Origin: Nocardia transvalensis
Lineage (GTDB): Bacteria > Actinomycetota > Actinomycetes > Mycobacteriales > Mycobacteriaceae
Assembly: GCF_015477765.1 (NCBI RefSeq)
Contig: NZ_JADLQQ010000004.1
Span: 620,001-684,000 of the forward strand
Direction of reading: 5' to 3'
DNA: 64,000 nt
Positions 52,194 to 60,538 of the stretch are shown here, one piece after another. The notes under the pieces were generated by a model. The model was not told the DNA's origin and ran no database searches. It was given only the letters and a program-made list of their open reading frames with translations. Position numbers and translations under genes: made by a program. Within the stretch, counting starts at the first letter, position 1. The number at the start of each line of letters is the position of its first letter.

Positions 52194-53174
52194 TTGAGCT
52201 CCGACGCGAAGGCGGCCGTACAGATCTTCGGGCTGCGCAAGGCATTCGGCGAGGTTACGGCCATTGACGGCCTCGATCTCACGGTGCGGGCAGGCGGCGT
52301 GTACAGCATCTTGGGTCCGAACGGTGCGGGCAAGACGACTCTGCTCCGTGTGCTTGCTACGTTGTTACGGCCGGACGACGGGTCGGTCAGTGTGTTCGGC
52401 CACGACGTGGTGCGGGACGCCGCGGAGGTCCGTGCCAAGGTCAGCGTCACCGGCCAGGACACGTCGGTCGACGAGGACCTGACCGGAGTGGAGAATCTAA
52501 CCCTGATCGCTCGGTTGCTGGGCTTCAAGCCCGCCGCTGCACGCAGGCGGGCCACCGCGCTGATCGAGGCCTTCGACCTTGCCGACGCGGGAGACCGGTT
52601 GCTGAAGACGTACTCGGGCGGTATGAGGCGCCGGGTCGACATCGCCGCGAGCCTTGTCGTGACACCGGATCTGCTGTTCCTGGACGAGCCGACCACCGGA
52701 CTGGACCCGCGTAGCCGCAACCGTGTCTGGGACGTCGTGCGTGCACTGGTGGATGGCGGCACCACGGTTCTGCTGACCACACAGAACTTGGACGAGGCCG
52801 ACCGGCTGGCCGATCGAGTGGCAGTGTTGGACCACGGCAGGCTGGTCGCCGAGGGGACACCCGGTGAGCTGAAGGCTCGCACCGGTTCGGGCACTCTGCA
52901 GGTGCGGCTGGTCGATCCCGCCAGGGGCGACGAAGCACAGCGGATCCTCTCCGAGTCGCTGGGATCCGAAGTGCAGAAGGCCGTGGACTCATCCGAGCTG
53001 ACTGCGCTCGTACCCGACTCCGACCGGGCCACGCGAGCGCTGGCAGAGCTGTCGAGCGCAGGCGTGGCGGTTAGCGACTTCGCCTTGGGCAGGCCGAGTC
53101 TCGACGAGGTATTCCTCTCTCTGACCGGGCACGTGCCCACCGAAGAGCGGAGTGAGCAGGAGGCGTCGGTGTGA
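52194..53174 (+). CDS. ABC exporter ATPase, DrrA-like
   Basis: 326 residues. Walker A '[18 protein letters not shown]', Q-loop '[14 protein letters not shown]', signature '[15 protein letters not shown]', Walker B '[13 protein letters not shown]', and the DrrA C-terminal region. Powers export of the product and likely self-protection. TTG start after GGGAGGG. GTGA overlap with its permease. Confidence 0.93.
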   Translation: MSSDAKAAVQIFGLRKAFGEVTAIDGLDLTVRAGGVYSILGPNGAGKTTLLRVLATLLRPDDGSVSVFGHDVVRDAAEVRAKVSVTGQDTSVDEDLTGVENLTLIARLLGFKPAAARRRATALIEAFDLADAGDRLLKTYSGGMRRRVDIAASLVVTPDLLFLDEPTTGLDPRSRNRVWDVVRALVDGGTTVLLTTQNLDEADRLADRVAVLDHGRLVAEGTPGELKARTGSGTLQVRLVDPARGDEAQRILSESLGSEVQKAVDSSELTALVPDSDRATRALAELSSAGVAVSDFALGRPSLDEVFLSLTGHVPTEERSEQEASV

Positions 53175-54010
53175 CTGTCTCCAGTAAAGCCTCCCAGTCC
53201 ACTGTGGACGGCAAGGTTCCCGTCGGCCTGCTCGTGGCCGAGCGCCCTCCGAAGGCGGGTGCATTCGCGGCCACTGTGGTGTTCGGATGGCGTGCCCTGC
53301 TGAAGATCCGGCGTTCCCCGGAACAGCTGACCGACGTGATCGTGATGCCGTTGACGTCGACGCTGCTGTTCACTTTCCTGCTCGGCGGCGCGATCGCCGG
53401 GTCGACCACCGAATACCTCCAGTTCTACCTGCCTGGCGTGATGGTCATGGCAGTGTGCATCGCGACCGTGCATACCGGACTGCACCTGAACCGTGACATC
53501 GCCACCGGCATGTTCGACCGGGTCCGCACGCTGCCGATCTGGCGGCTGTCGGTGCTGGTCGGGGCGATCGGCGGGGACCTGATCCGGTATCTGGTCGCGG
53601 CGCTGGTGCCGCTGGTGGTCGGGCTGGCGCTCGGGTTCCGGCCGGACGCCGGGGTCGGCGGCATGGTTGTCGCGGTGCTGATGCTGCTTGTGTTCGCCTT
53701 CTGCTTCGCGTGGTTCTGGACATTCCTTGCGACGGCGCTGCCCACACCGTCCTCGGTCCAGTCGCTGAGCTGGATGCTGATATTCGTGCTGATGTTCTGC
53801 AGCAACCTGTTCGTGCCGCAACAGACGATGCCGGGCTGGCTGGAGACGGTCGTGGCCGTCAACCCGATCAGCCACATGGCCACCGCGGTACGCGGGATCG
53901 CGCACGGCACAGCCACTGCGGGCGACATCGGAATGGGATTCCTGGTATGTGCCGTGTTGACTGCGGTGTTTGGATCGCTGACGCTGTACCGCTACTACCG
54001 TCGGCGCTGA
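53171..54010 (+). CDS. ABC-2 type exporter permease, DrrB-like (copy 2)
   Basis: 279 residues with about six membrane helices. '[20 protein letters not shown]' and '[22 protein letters not shown]' match copy 1 block for block, so the two arose by duplication. Translationally coupled to the ATPase, it is the main partner; copy 1 may form a heteromeric channel or a second exporter with the same ATPase. Confidence 0.88.
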   Translation: MTVSSKASQSTVDGKVPVGLLVAERPPKAGAFAATVVFGWRALLKIRRSPEQLTDVIVMPLTSTLLFTFLLGGAIAGSTTEYLQFYLPGVMVMAVCIATVHTGLHLNRDIATGMFDRVRTLPIWRLSVLVGAIGGDLIRYLVAALVPLVVGLALGFRPDAGVGGMVVAVLMLLVFAFCFAWFWTFLATALPTPSSVQSLSWMLIFVLMFCSNLFVPQQTMPGWLETVVAVNPISHMATAVRGIAHGTATAGDIGMGFLVCAVLTAVFGSLTLYRYYRRR

Positions 54011-54020
54011 GCGGACCGGA

Positions 54021-54755
54021 TTGGTGACCGCGAACGAGGTTGCTGCGTTCGGCCCCGAGCACGCGGACGTCTACGAGGCGACCTACCGAGCCAGGGGCAA
54101 GGACTGGGCACGGGAGGCCGCCGAGGTGACCGACCGGATCAGGGCAAGGCTGCCCAGGGCGTCGTCGTTGCTGGATGTGGCGTGCGGGACGGGCGCGCAT
54201 CTCGAGACGTTCGCGGCGCGGTTCGATCATGTGGAAGGACTGGAGATCGCGGCGGCGATGCGTGAGCGCGCCGTGCGCCGACTACCTGGCGTCCCGGTGC
54301 ACGCGGGTGATATGCGGGACTTCGATCTCGGCCGGTCCTTTGACGCGATTACGTGCCTGTACACGGCGATCGCATACCTGGGCACCCTTGCGGAGATGCG
54401 TGAGGCTGTCGGGACGATGGCACGCCATCTGGCTCTCCGAGGCGTGCTGGTGGTGGAACCGTGGTGGACCCCGGACCGGTTCATCGACGGCTATGTCGGC
54501 GGTGACCTGGTCCGGGTCGAAGACCGTGTGGTGGCCCGGGTTTCGCATACCACCGGGCAAGGCAGGACCGCGCGGATGGTGGTCCAGTGGGTGGTGGGGG
54601 AACCCTCGGGAGTGCGCCGGTTCACCGCAGTGGAGTGCTTCACCATGTTCACGGTGAAGGAGTACGTCGCGGCGTTCGAAGCGGCGGGCTGTCAGGTGGA
54701 ATTCGAGCCGGAGGGGTTGTCCGGGTATGGGCTCTTCGTTGCCACCCGCCGATGA
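54021..54755 (+). CDS. NDP-amino-sugar N-methyltransferase, DesVI/TylM1-like (copy 2)
   Basis: 244 residues: 'DVYEATYRARGKDWAREAAEV', 'LLDVACGTGAHLETFAARF', 'GDMRDFDLGRSFDAITCL', 'VVEPWWTPDRFIDGYV'. Closer to DesVI than copy 1 in the N-terminal RGKDW block. TTG at 54021 or GTG at 54024 are both possible starts. Follows the exporter genes on the same strand. Confidence 0.85.
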   Translation: MVTANEVAAFGPEHADVYEATYRARGKDWAREAAEVTDRIRARLPRASSLLDVACGTGAHLETFAARFDHVEGLEIAAAMRERAVRRLPGVPVHAGDMRDFDLGRSFDAITCLYTAIAYLGTLAEMREAVGTMARHLALRGVLVVEPWWTPDRFIDGYVGGDLVRVEDRVVARVSHTTGQGRTARMVVQWVVGEPSGVRRFTAVECFTMFTVKEYVAAFEAAGCQVEFEPEGLSGYGLFVATRR

Positions 54756-54758
54756 GGC

Positions 54759-55997
54759 TCAAATGACGTGCACGTCCGGCACGTAGGTCAGCCACCGCCC
54801 GCCCGCGCGGCGGAAGTCCGCCTCCTTCGCCATGATCTCTGCCGCGTGATTCCAGGCGAACAGCAGCGCGTAGTCGGGATAGGGATCGGCGAACGCTTCG
54901 GGCGGCCGGATGGGAATGCGTGACCCTGGCGTGAGCAGCCCTTGTTTGCTCACCGTCGAGTCACAGATGAACGGCACCAGTTCGGGGCCGATCCCGCAGA
55001 AGTTCAGCAGCGTGGCGCTTTTGGCCGTCGCGCCGTAGCCGACTACTCGGCGGCCACGCCGGCGCAGTGTGGACAGTTCGCTCACCAGCGTGTCACGGAT
55101 CTTGCTGATCCTGCGGGCGAAACCCGCCAGTGTGATGGGGTCGGCGAGCCCTCGCGCATCCTCCTCCGCGATCAGTGCTACGACCGAGTCAGTCGGCGTC
55201 CGCGTTCCAACACGGGCGAGGGTGTACCGCACCTCGCCGCCGTGGACCGGCAGACGCCGCACGTCGACGAGCTCGAAGCCGAAGCGCCGCGCGATCCGGC
55301 TGACCGAGCGAGCCGAGAACAAGTAGAAGTGCTCGTCATAGATCTGGTCGAACGAGGTCTTCTCGACTATGTCACCGAGGTAAGGATCCTCGAAGACGAA
55401 CACGCCGCGGGGGGCGAGCAGCGCATCCAGTCCGCGGAAGACCGAGTCCAGATAGGGAATGTGGCAGATGGTGTTCGCGGCGTAGACCACGTCGGCCCGT
55501 CCCTCGACGGTCGCGACAGCGCGTGCTGTGGACTCCTCGAAGAAGTCCGTGATCACTCGTATGCCCGCGGCACCGGCCATCCTTGCCACCGCGCCGGACG
55601 GTTCGAACCCCAGGTGCCGTATGCCGGCGTCCTTCATGGCACGCAACATCACCCCGTCGTTGCAGCCGATTTCGACGACGAACGGATCAGGCCCAGTGAG
55701 CTCGGCGCTGATCAGCTCTTCGGCCACGGCGGTGAAGTGCTCGCGCATGAACCTCGACCCCGACGAGGTGAACGGGTAGTCGTCGCGGAACATGAGGTCC
55801 CTCGGCACTTCTTCCATCAGCTGCACCAGCGTGCACGCGGGACATTGCCCCACGGCGAGCCGGAAGAGAAATTCGCCGGACGTGTCGCCGGGCTCCCGGT
55901 AGCGTTGCGACACCGGCTGTGGGCCGAGATCGAGGAACTCCCACATCGGGACGTTGCACAGACGGCATGTACTAGCTACCTCATCCCCTCCGGTCAC
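54759..55997 (-). CDS. NDP-sugar 3-C-methyltransferase (TylCIII/EvaC/TcaB9-like)
   Basis: 412 residues. An N-terminal zinc site (CRLC ... CPAC), a SAM motif 'VVEIGCNDGVMLRAM', active-site 'YDEHFYLFS' and a C-terminal Rossmann domain ('VVGYGATAKSATLLNFCG') give the full family architecture. Methylates C-3 of an NDP-4-keto (amino)deoxysugar, yielding branched sugars such as vancosamine or mycarose. GTG start lies only 11 bases after a perfect TATAAT on the minus strand, so the mRNA is probably leaderless. Confidence 0.92.
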   Translation of the reverse strand: MTGGDEVASTCRLCNVPMWEFLDLGPQPVSQRYREPGDTSGEFLFRLAVGQCPACTLVQLMEEVPRDLMFRDDYPFTSSGSRFMREHFTAVAEELISAELTGPDPFVVEIGCNDGVMLRAMKDAGIRHLGFEPSGAVARMAGAAGIRVITDFFEESTARAVATVEGRADVVYAANTICHIPYLDSVFRGLDALLAPRGVFVFEDPYLGDIVEKTSFDQIYDEHFYLFSARSVSRIARRFGFELVDVRRLPVHGGEVRYTLARVGTRTPTDSVVALIAEEDARGLADPITLAGFARRISKIRDTLVSELSTLRRRGRRVVGYGATAKSATLLNFCGIGPELVPFICDSTVSKQGLLTPGSRIPIRPPEAFADPYPDYALLFAWNHAAEIMAKEADFRRAGGRWLTYVPDVHVI

Positions 55998-55998
55998 A

Positions 55999-56027
55999 GT
56001 TTCACTATATTATATGGTTGTAAAAAT
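55999..56027. promoter_or_regulatory. AT-rich dyad site 4 (C-methyltransferase / aldo-keto reductase divergent gap)
   Basis: TTTCACTATATTATATGG followed by TTGTAAAAA: same frame as sites 1 and 2 (TTTCACTATA start, GTAAAA end). Minus strand holds TATAAT, plus strand TATATT. Confidence 0.6.
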
Positions 56028-56100
56028 GGAGCGGCCTTGCGGATCGTACCCTACGATGTGGGTTAACTAACTCATACTAAAAGAGGCATCGGGAAGACGA

Positions 56101-57099
56101 GTGAATGACATGGGCCGTCAAGTGACCCTTGGCTCTACCGGGCTGCGCGTCGGACGGCTCGTCATCGGCACTGTGAATCTGGGGGTGCGGACCGACGAGT
56201 CGGAAGCCCACCGCATCCTCGACGCCGCTATGGCGCACGGTATGAACATGATCGATACCGCCGACATCTACGGCTGGCGGGTGCACCGTGGCTATACGGA
56301 AGAGCTGATCGGCCGCTGGCTGGCCGACTCTCCGGGTCGACGTGACGATGTCGTCATCGCCACCAAGGTCGGAGAGCCGATGACCGACCGCCCGAACGAC
56401 CGGGGCCTGTCCGCCCGGCACATCACGATGGCCTGCGAGGCGTCATTGCGCCGCCTCGGTACCGACCGGATCGACCTGTATCAGATGCACCAGTTCGACC
56501 CGAATGTTCGCTGGGAAATCGTGTGGCAGGCCATGGATCAACTGATCACCCAGGGCAAGGTGCTGTATGTGGGTTCGTCGAACTTCGCCGGATGGAACAT
56601 CGCCGACGCACAGCACACGGCGCGGCAGCGCGGCCTCGCCGGGCTCGTCTCGGAACAGTGCGCCTACAGCCTCGTGTGCCGTCATCCCGAGCTCGAGGTA
56701 TTGCCTGCCGCACGGGCACACGGACTGGGTGTGTTGGCCTGGGCGCCCCTGCACGGGGGACTGCTGAGCGGCGCGCTGCGCAAGGCCAGGGAAGGTACGG
56801 CGGCGAAGTCGACACAAGGACGCGCGGCGGCGGCCTTACCCGCACACCGCACGGCGGTCGAACGCTACGAGCAGTTCTGTGCCGACATGGGGCGTGATCC
56901 CGCCGAGGTGGGCCTGGCGTGGGTGCTCTCACGGCCCGGCGTGACGGCGCCCGTGATCGGGCCGCGCACGGTGGAACAGCTGGACGGAGCGGTGCGGGCG
57001 CTGGAGGTGACGTTGTTGCCCGCCGAGCTCGACATGCTGGAGAAACTCTTTCCGCCGGTCGGTCGCGGCGGACCCGCGCCGACGGCGTGGCTGGATTGA
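56101..57099 (+). CDS. Aldo-keto reductase, NDP-hexose 2,3-reductase/3-ketoreductase type (EryBII/TylC1-like)
   Basis: 332 residues, TIM-barrel AKR with catalytic tetrad Asp52, Tyr57, Lys89, His130. 'MHQFDPNVRWEIVWQAMDQL' and 'GKVLYVGSSNFAGWNI' are typical of sugar-cluster AKRs. Following the 2,3-dehydratase, such enzymes reduce the C-3 ketone or 2,3-enoyl intermediate to a neutral 2,6-dideoxysugar. This suggests a second, non-amino branch. GTG start; Met4 is an alternative. Confidence 0.82.
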   Translation: MNDMGRQVTLGSTGLRVGRLVIGTVNLGVRTDESEAHRILDAAMAHGMNMIDTADIYGWRVHRGYTEELIGRWLADSPGRRDDVVIATKVGEPMTDRPNDRGLSARHITMACEASLRRLGTDRIDLYQMHQFDPNVRWEIVWQAMDQLITQGKVLYVGSSNFAGWNIADAQHTARQRGLAGLVSEQCAYSLVCRHPELEVLPAARAHGLGVLAWAPLHGGLLSGALRKAREGTAAKSTQGRAAAALPAHRTAVERYEQFCADMGRDPAEVGLAWVLSRPGVTAPVIGPRTVEQLDGAVRALEVTLLPAELDMLEKLFPPVGRGGPAPTAWLD

Positions 57100-57161
57100 G
57101 ACCGGGGAAATCAATCGACGATGGCTGAGATAACGGAACGATGCACAGTGAGGAGAACTCC

Positions 57162-57791
57162 ATGATCGACATCAACCGGCAGATCGAAGCCGTACGGCGG
57201 GAGGTCGGCGTCCGGCGGCTGGAATCGGGTGAGGAAGGCAGGGTACTGACCCTCCGACAGACCTACACCACCGACATCGATAACCTGTGGGACGCGTGCA
57301 CCAATCCGGAGCGGCTCGCCAAGTGGTACGAGTCGGTGTCCGGCGACCTGCGCCCCAACGGCCGCTACCGACTGGAGAGCAACACCACGGGAACGATCCG
57401 GCGGTGCGAGCCGCCCCGGAACCTCGCCGTCACCTGGGAGTACGAAGGGGACGTCAGCTGGGTCGAACTGCGGCTCTCAGTCGAGGCAGAGGACCGAACC
57501 GCCCTCGAACTCGAGCACCTGATGCCTGTCAACGAGCACTGGGAGCAGTACGGGCCCGCCGCAGGTGGTGTCGGCTGGGACCGTTCGCTGCTCGGGTTGG
57601 CCGCCTATACGGCCGGGCAGCCGATTGAACCGGACTCGAGCTGGGACACGTCCGAGGCAGGCGTACAGTTCGTGACGCTGAGCGCCGGGAAGTGGTGTGA
57701 GGTCGACATCGCCGCGGGTGCGGACCCGGAGAAGGCACGCGCTAAGGCAGAACGCGCCAAGTCCTTCTACACGGCGTCCGCGTCGAGCTGA
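57162..57791 (+). CDS. SRPBCC/AHSA1-like protein (copy 2)
   Basis: 209 residues. 'RQTYTTDIDNLWDACTNPERLAKW' and 'GTIRRCEPPRNLAVTWEYEGD' are AHSA1-type. Longer than copy 1, with a C-terminal helical tail. Ligand unknown. Start chosen for GAGGAGA before 57162. Likely co-transcribed with the aldo-keto reductase. Confidence 0.78.
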   Translation: MIDINRQIEAVRREVGVRRLESGEEGRVLTLRQTYTTDIDNLWDACTNPERLAKWYESVSGDLRPNGRYRLESNTTGTIRRCEPPRNLAVTWEYEGDVSWVELRLSVEAEDRTALELEHLMPVNEHWEQYGPAAGGVGWDRSLLGLAAYTAGQPIEPDSSWDTSEAGVQFVTLSAGKWCEVDIAAGADPEKARAKAERAKSFYTASASS

Positions 57792-57833
57792 CGATTGGCC
57801 GTCTCCGGGCTGTGGCATTCTCCGGACTGTGGA

Positions 57834-57866
57834 TCTGCGTAGCAGTCGCTATGGCTGCTACGCAGA
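57834..57866. terminator. Bidirectional terminator between convergent genes
   Basis: Perfect 12-bp arms (57834-57845, 57855-57866) around a 9-nt loop, in the 170-bp gap between the SRPBCC gene and the convergent solute-binding-like gene. Confidence 0.7.
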
Positions 57867-57961
57867 AATGTCAGGATCACCGAGGCAGCCGAATCAACCC
57901 GAGGCTACTGCGGTAGGTTCCCATTCACCTGTCGAGAGAGCGCGGGATCGCCGAACAGTGC

Positions 57962-59665
57962 TCAGTCGGTCGGGTCGAGCCAAAGATTCGCTGCGTCCAA
58001 CCAGCGGTCGACCTGTGGCATCGGCAGGGCATTGTGGACGCGCGAACTCGTCATGTGCGGAATCGTGGGTTCGCAGGCCAAGATCGGCACGATGGCCGCA
58101 TCCTCCAGCACTTGTCGGTCAATCTGATGCCAGAGTTCCTCGGCTCGTTGAAAATTCTGTTCGGACAGCGCTTCGAGGATGAGCCGATCGACCTTCTCAT
58201 TCCGGTAGTTGCCATAATTGGTTGTCCCCGAGGCGAAATGTGACTGGAACATGGGTTGGATGTAGGCACGGCCGTTATTGCCGAACCAGTCCGGCGTCCA
58301 CGCGGCCGCGGTGATATCCCATTCCCCGGCCCGCGCCCTGGCCGGGTTCTGCAGGAACCGGTAATACTCATCGGCGGAACCGGCGAACACCAGCTCCACC
58401 TCGATGCCGACAGCGGCCAGATCCTCCGCGTAGGCCTTCGCGATGGCGTCGTGGGGGGTGTCCTCCCGGTACAACGCCCGCAGCGTCAGCCCATCCCGGT
58501 AGCCGGCCTCGGCGAGCAGGGCCCGGCTCCGTTCCGGGTCGCCGCGGTCGCCCGGCGTGGGGTAGCGATCGTATTCCCGATATCCGAAGTTGCCCTTGGG
58601 TATGGCGGTATGCGCGATCTCGGTCACCGTGCCCACGTTCATGTCGTCGAGAAACTTCACCATAGCGGCCTTGTCGATCGCATAGGCGATGGCTCGTCGC
58701 ACGGTGAGATTGCGCATTGCGCCGCGCTCGTTGGGGCTGCTCATATTGAATACGAGGTACGGATTCAGCGCATAGCCGAGATGTCGGTCGGCGTCCAGCA
58801 CCTTTCGGTCCGGACTGATCAGTGGCGCACCCCACGACAGGTCCGCCTGCCCGTTTTCGATGGCCTGGCGTACCTGGTCATCGCTGACCCGGGCCATTCG
58901 GACGTCTATCCCATCGACATACTGATGACGAATCGGATCGGATTCCTGACGCCAGGCCGGGTTGCGCTCCATCCGTAATGACACACTGTGCTCGTAATGT
59001 GTCAATCGGTACGGCCCGTTGGAGCGGATATTGCGGATCAGTTCCGGGCTGTCCGGAACGAATTCGTCGTATTCGGCCGGTGCGGCGGAGGCGAACGTCA
59101 TGGCTAGGATGTTCAGCATGTCGTTGGCCGGCCGGTCCAGTTCTATGACCAGTGTGGTGTCGTCGACCGCGCGCAGCCCGGTGATATCTCGGGAGTTCTG
59201 GTATCCGGCCAGATCGGCGGCGGTCGGCGGACGGTCGGCGAAGGCCGCCCGATATCCCTCCGCGAACTCGCCCATTCCCTTGATGGTGCTCGTGTAGTAG
59301 GTGAGCGCGCCGGCGCCGACTATGGGATTGCACATTCGCTTGAACCCACGCACGAAGTCCGCCGCGGTCACCGGCCGCGGCGGATCAGTATCCCAGTACA
59401 CCCCGGAGCGCAGTCGAATCGTGTACCGTCGTCCGTCCTGGTCGATGTCACCATTGGCCGCGGTGGGAATCTCTGCGGCAACATCGGGCACAGGTACCAG
59501 CGCGGACTCATCGAGCGCTGTTCGGTAACCAAACAGCTGTCGGGCGAACAATCGCACGATCTGGTGGGAGAACGCGTAGTAGGCACAGGCCGGATCGACG
59601 TGGTCCATGCCTCCGGGGCCGTAGTAACGGAGGATGCCGCCGTATCGCGGTTGCGGTTCCGTCAT
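57962..59665 (-). CDS. Family-5 solute-binding-like protein lacking a signal peptide
   Basis: 567 residues of the oligopeptide/nickel-binding (SBP_bac_5) fold: 'RYTIRLRSGVYWDTDPPRPVTAADFVRG' region, 'RNIRSNGPYRLTHYEHSVSLRME' and 'RRAIAYAIDKAAMVKFL' are the usual blocks. The start 'MTEPQPRYGGILRYYGPGGM' goes straight into the mature domain with no signal or lipobox, and no peptide-ABC permease is near. It is probably cytoplasmic, perhaps binding the product or a precursor. GGAAGG precedes the ATG; the frame is open further up but through the AT-rich site. Confidence 0.75.
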   Translation of the reverse strand: MTEPQPRYGGILRYYGPGGMDHVDPACAYYAFSHQIVRLFARQLFGYRTALDESALVPVPDVAAEIPTAANGDIDQDGRRYTIRLRSGVYWDTDPPRPVTAADFVRGFKRMCNPIVGAGALTYYTSTIKGMGEFAEGYRAAFADRPPTAADLAGYQNSRDITGLRAVDDTTLVIELDRPANDMLNILAMTFASAAPAEYDEFVPDSPELIRNIRSNGPYRLTHYEHSVSLRMERNPAWRQESDPIRHQYVDGIDVRMARVSDDQVRQAIENGQADLSWGAPLISPDRKVLDADRHLGYALNPYLVFNMSSPNERGAMRNLTVRRAIAYAIDKAAMVKFLDDMNVGTVTEIAHTAIPKGNFGYREYDRYPTPGDRGDPERSRALLAEAGYRDGLTLRALYREDTPHDAIAKAYAEDLAAVGIEVELVFAGSADEYYRFLQNPARARAGEWDITAAAWTPDWFGNNGRAYIQPMFQSHFASGTTNYGNYRNEKVDRLILEALSEQNFQRAEELWHQIDRQVLEDAAIVPILACEPTIPHMTSSRVHNALPMPQVDRWLDAANLWLDPTD

Positions 59666-59705
59666 CGTCGCCAACCTTCCATGCCGGACAGCGGCAGTCA
59701 CCAAA

Positions 59706-59732
59706 CTAGATACTATAATATATAGTCGGATG
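59706..59732. promoter_or_regulatory. AT-rich dyad site 5 (upstream of the solute-binding-like gene)
   Basis: ACTATA-ATA-TATAGT at 59712-59726 is a 15-bp dyad with perfect 6-bp halves. Contains TATAAT. It sits between two co-directional leftward genes, so it marks a separate promoter. Confidence 0.6.
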
Positions 59733-59769
59733 CCTTCGGTGGTCCAACCCCGCCCAGCCGAGGCCGGTA

Positions 59770-60483
59770 CTAGCGGCGGGTGCCGACGAAAAGACCACGG
59801 TCGGTTACCAGCCTCGGCAGGTACTCGACGTCCAACCCCGCCTTCGTGATGGCATCGGCGTACTGGCCCTGCGTGAAGAGGCTGAGCGTATCCGCCGTGT
59901 GGAACTCGGTGATCCCGTCTGCGGCGCCCACCAGGTACTTGGCCGTTATGCACATCGATGGTCCGGTACGGATCGAATGTGACACGCGCGCGACGGACCG
60001 GGTTTCCTCTTGCGCCACTTCGGCCATCACGTACCCGTCGATGAAGTTCTCCGGGAACCACCAGGGATCGAGCACCAGCACCCCCTCGTCGGTCAAGTGC
60101 ATGGCCATTCGGCTGATCGCGGTGGCCAGCTCCGCCTCGTCACGCATGTACCCGATCGGACCGAACAGGCATGTGACCGCGTCGAATTCACGGTCGAGCC
60201 GGAACTCGCGCATGTCTCCGGAGTGGATGCGCACCCACGGGAGCTTTCGCTCGGCTTGTGCACGCATAGCCCGCGCCGGTTCGACTCCTTCGACGTGGTC
60301 GAAATCGTAGCGGAACCACGCCAGGTGGTGTCCCGTGCCGCAACCCACGTCCAGCAGGGATCTGGCCGCGGGGAACCGCTTCCGAATCTGTCGCCCGATT
60401 TCGGCAGCCTCCCCGGCGTAGTCCTTGCCCCGGCTGGAGAATACGAGGTCGTAGACGTCGGCGAGCTTCTCAGGGTATCCCAT
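59770..60483 (-). CDS. NDP-amino-sugar N-methyltransferase, DesVI/TylM1-like (copy 3)
   Basis: 237 residues, the most DesVI-like of the three: 'LADVYDLVFSSRGKDYAGEA', 'LLDVGCGTGHHLAWF', 'GDMREFRLDREFDAVTCLFG', 'LDPWWFPENFIDGYV'. GGAGG precedes the ATG. Divergent from the 4-ketoreductase across site 6. Three copies against two aminotransferases imply stepwise methylation, overlapping roles, or a further amino sugar encoded outside. Confidence 0.87.
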   Translation of the reverse strand: MGYPEKLADVYDLVFSSRGKDYAGEAAEIGRQIRKRFPAARSLLDVGCGTGHHLAWFRYDFDHVEGVEPARAMRAQAERKLPWVRIHSGDMREFRLDREFDAVTCLFGPIGYMRDEAELATAISRMAMHLTDEGVLVLDPWWFPENFIDGYVMAEVAQEETRSVARVSHSIRTGPSMCITAKYLVGAADGITEFHTADTLSLFTQGQYADAITKAGLDVEYLPRLVTDRGLFVGTRR

Positions 60484-60520
60484 CGGCAGCCTCCGAATAC
60501 GCTTGACCGAGCCGATCAGT

Positions 60521-60538
60521 TCAATAATATATTGTTAC
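60521..60538. promoter_or_regulatory. AT-rich dyad site 6 (N-methyltransferase / ketoreductase divergent gap)
   Basis: CAATA-ATA-TATTG (60522-60534), 13-bp dyad. TATATT at 60528-60533 ends five bases before the ketoreductase ATG, so that transcript is probably leaderless. Confidence 0.6.

Noticed and set aside
52175..53905. 576-residue leftward frame opposite the ABC ATPase/permease
   Set aside because: Ser/Arg-rich shadow; the rightward genes have Walker and signature motifs.
48734..57791. The two SRPBCC proteins as polyketide cyclases
   Set aside because: They are AHSA1-like by sequence feel and no PKS is present; the fold alone does not show cyclase activity.
59666..60061. 132-residue extension of the solute-binding-like protein
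   Set aside because: It would cover the AT-rich promoter-like dyad and the 3' end of the N-methyltransferase gene; no signal peptide is encoded in it.
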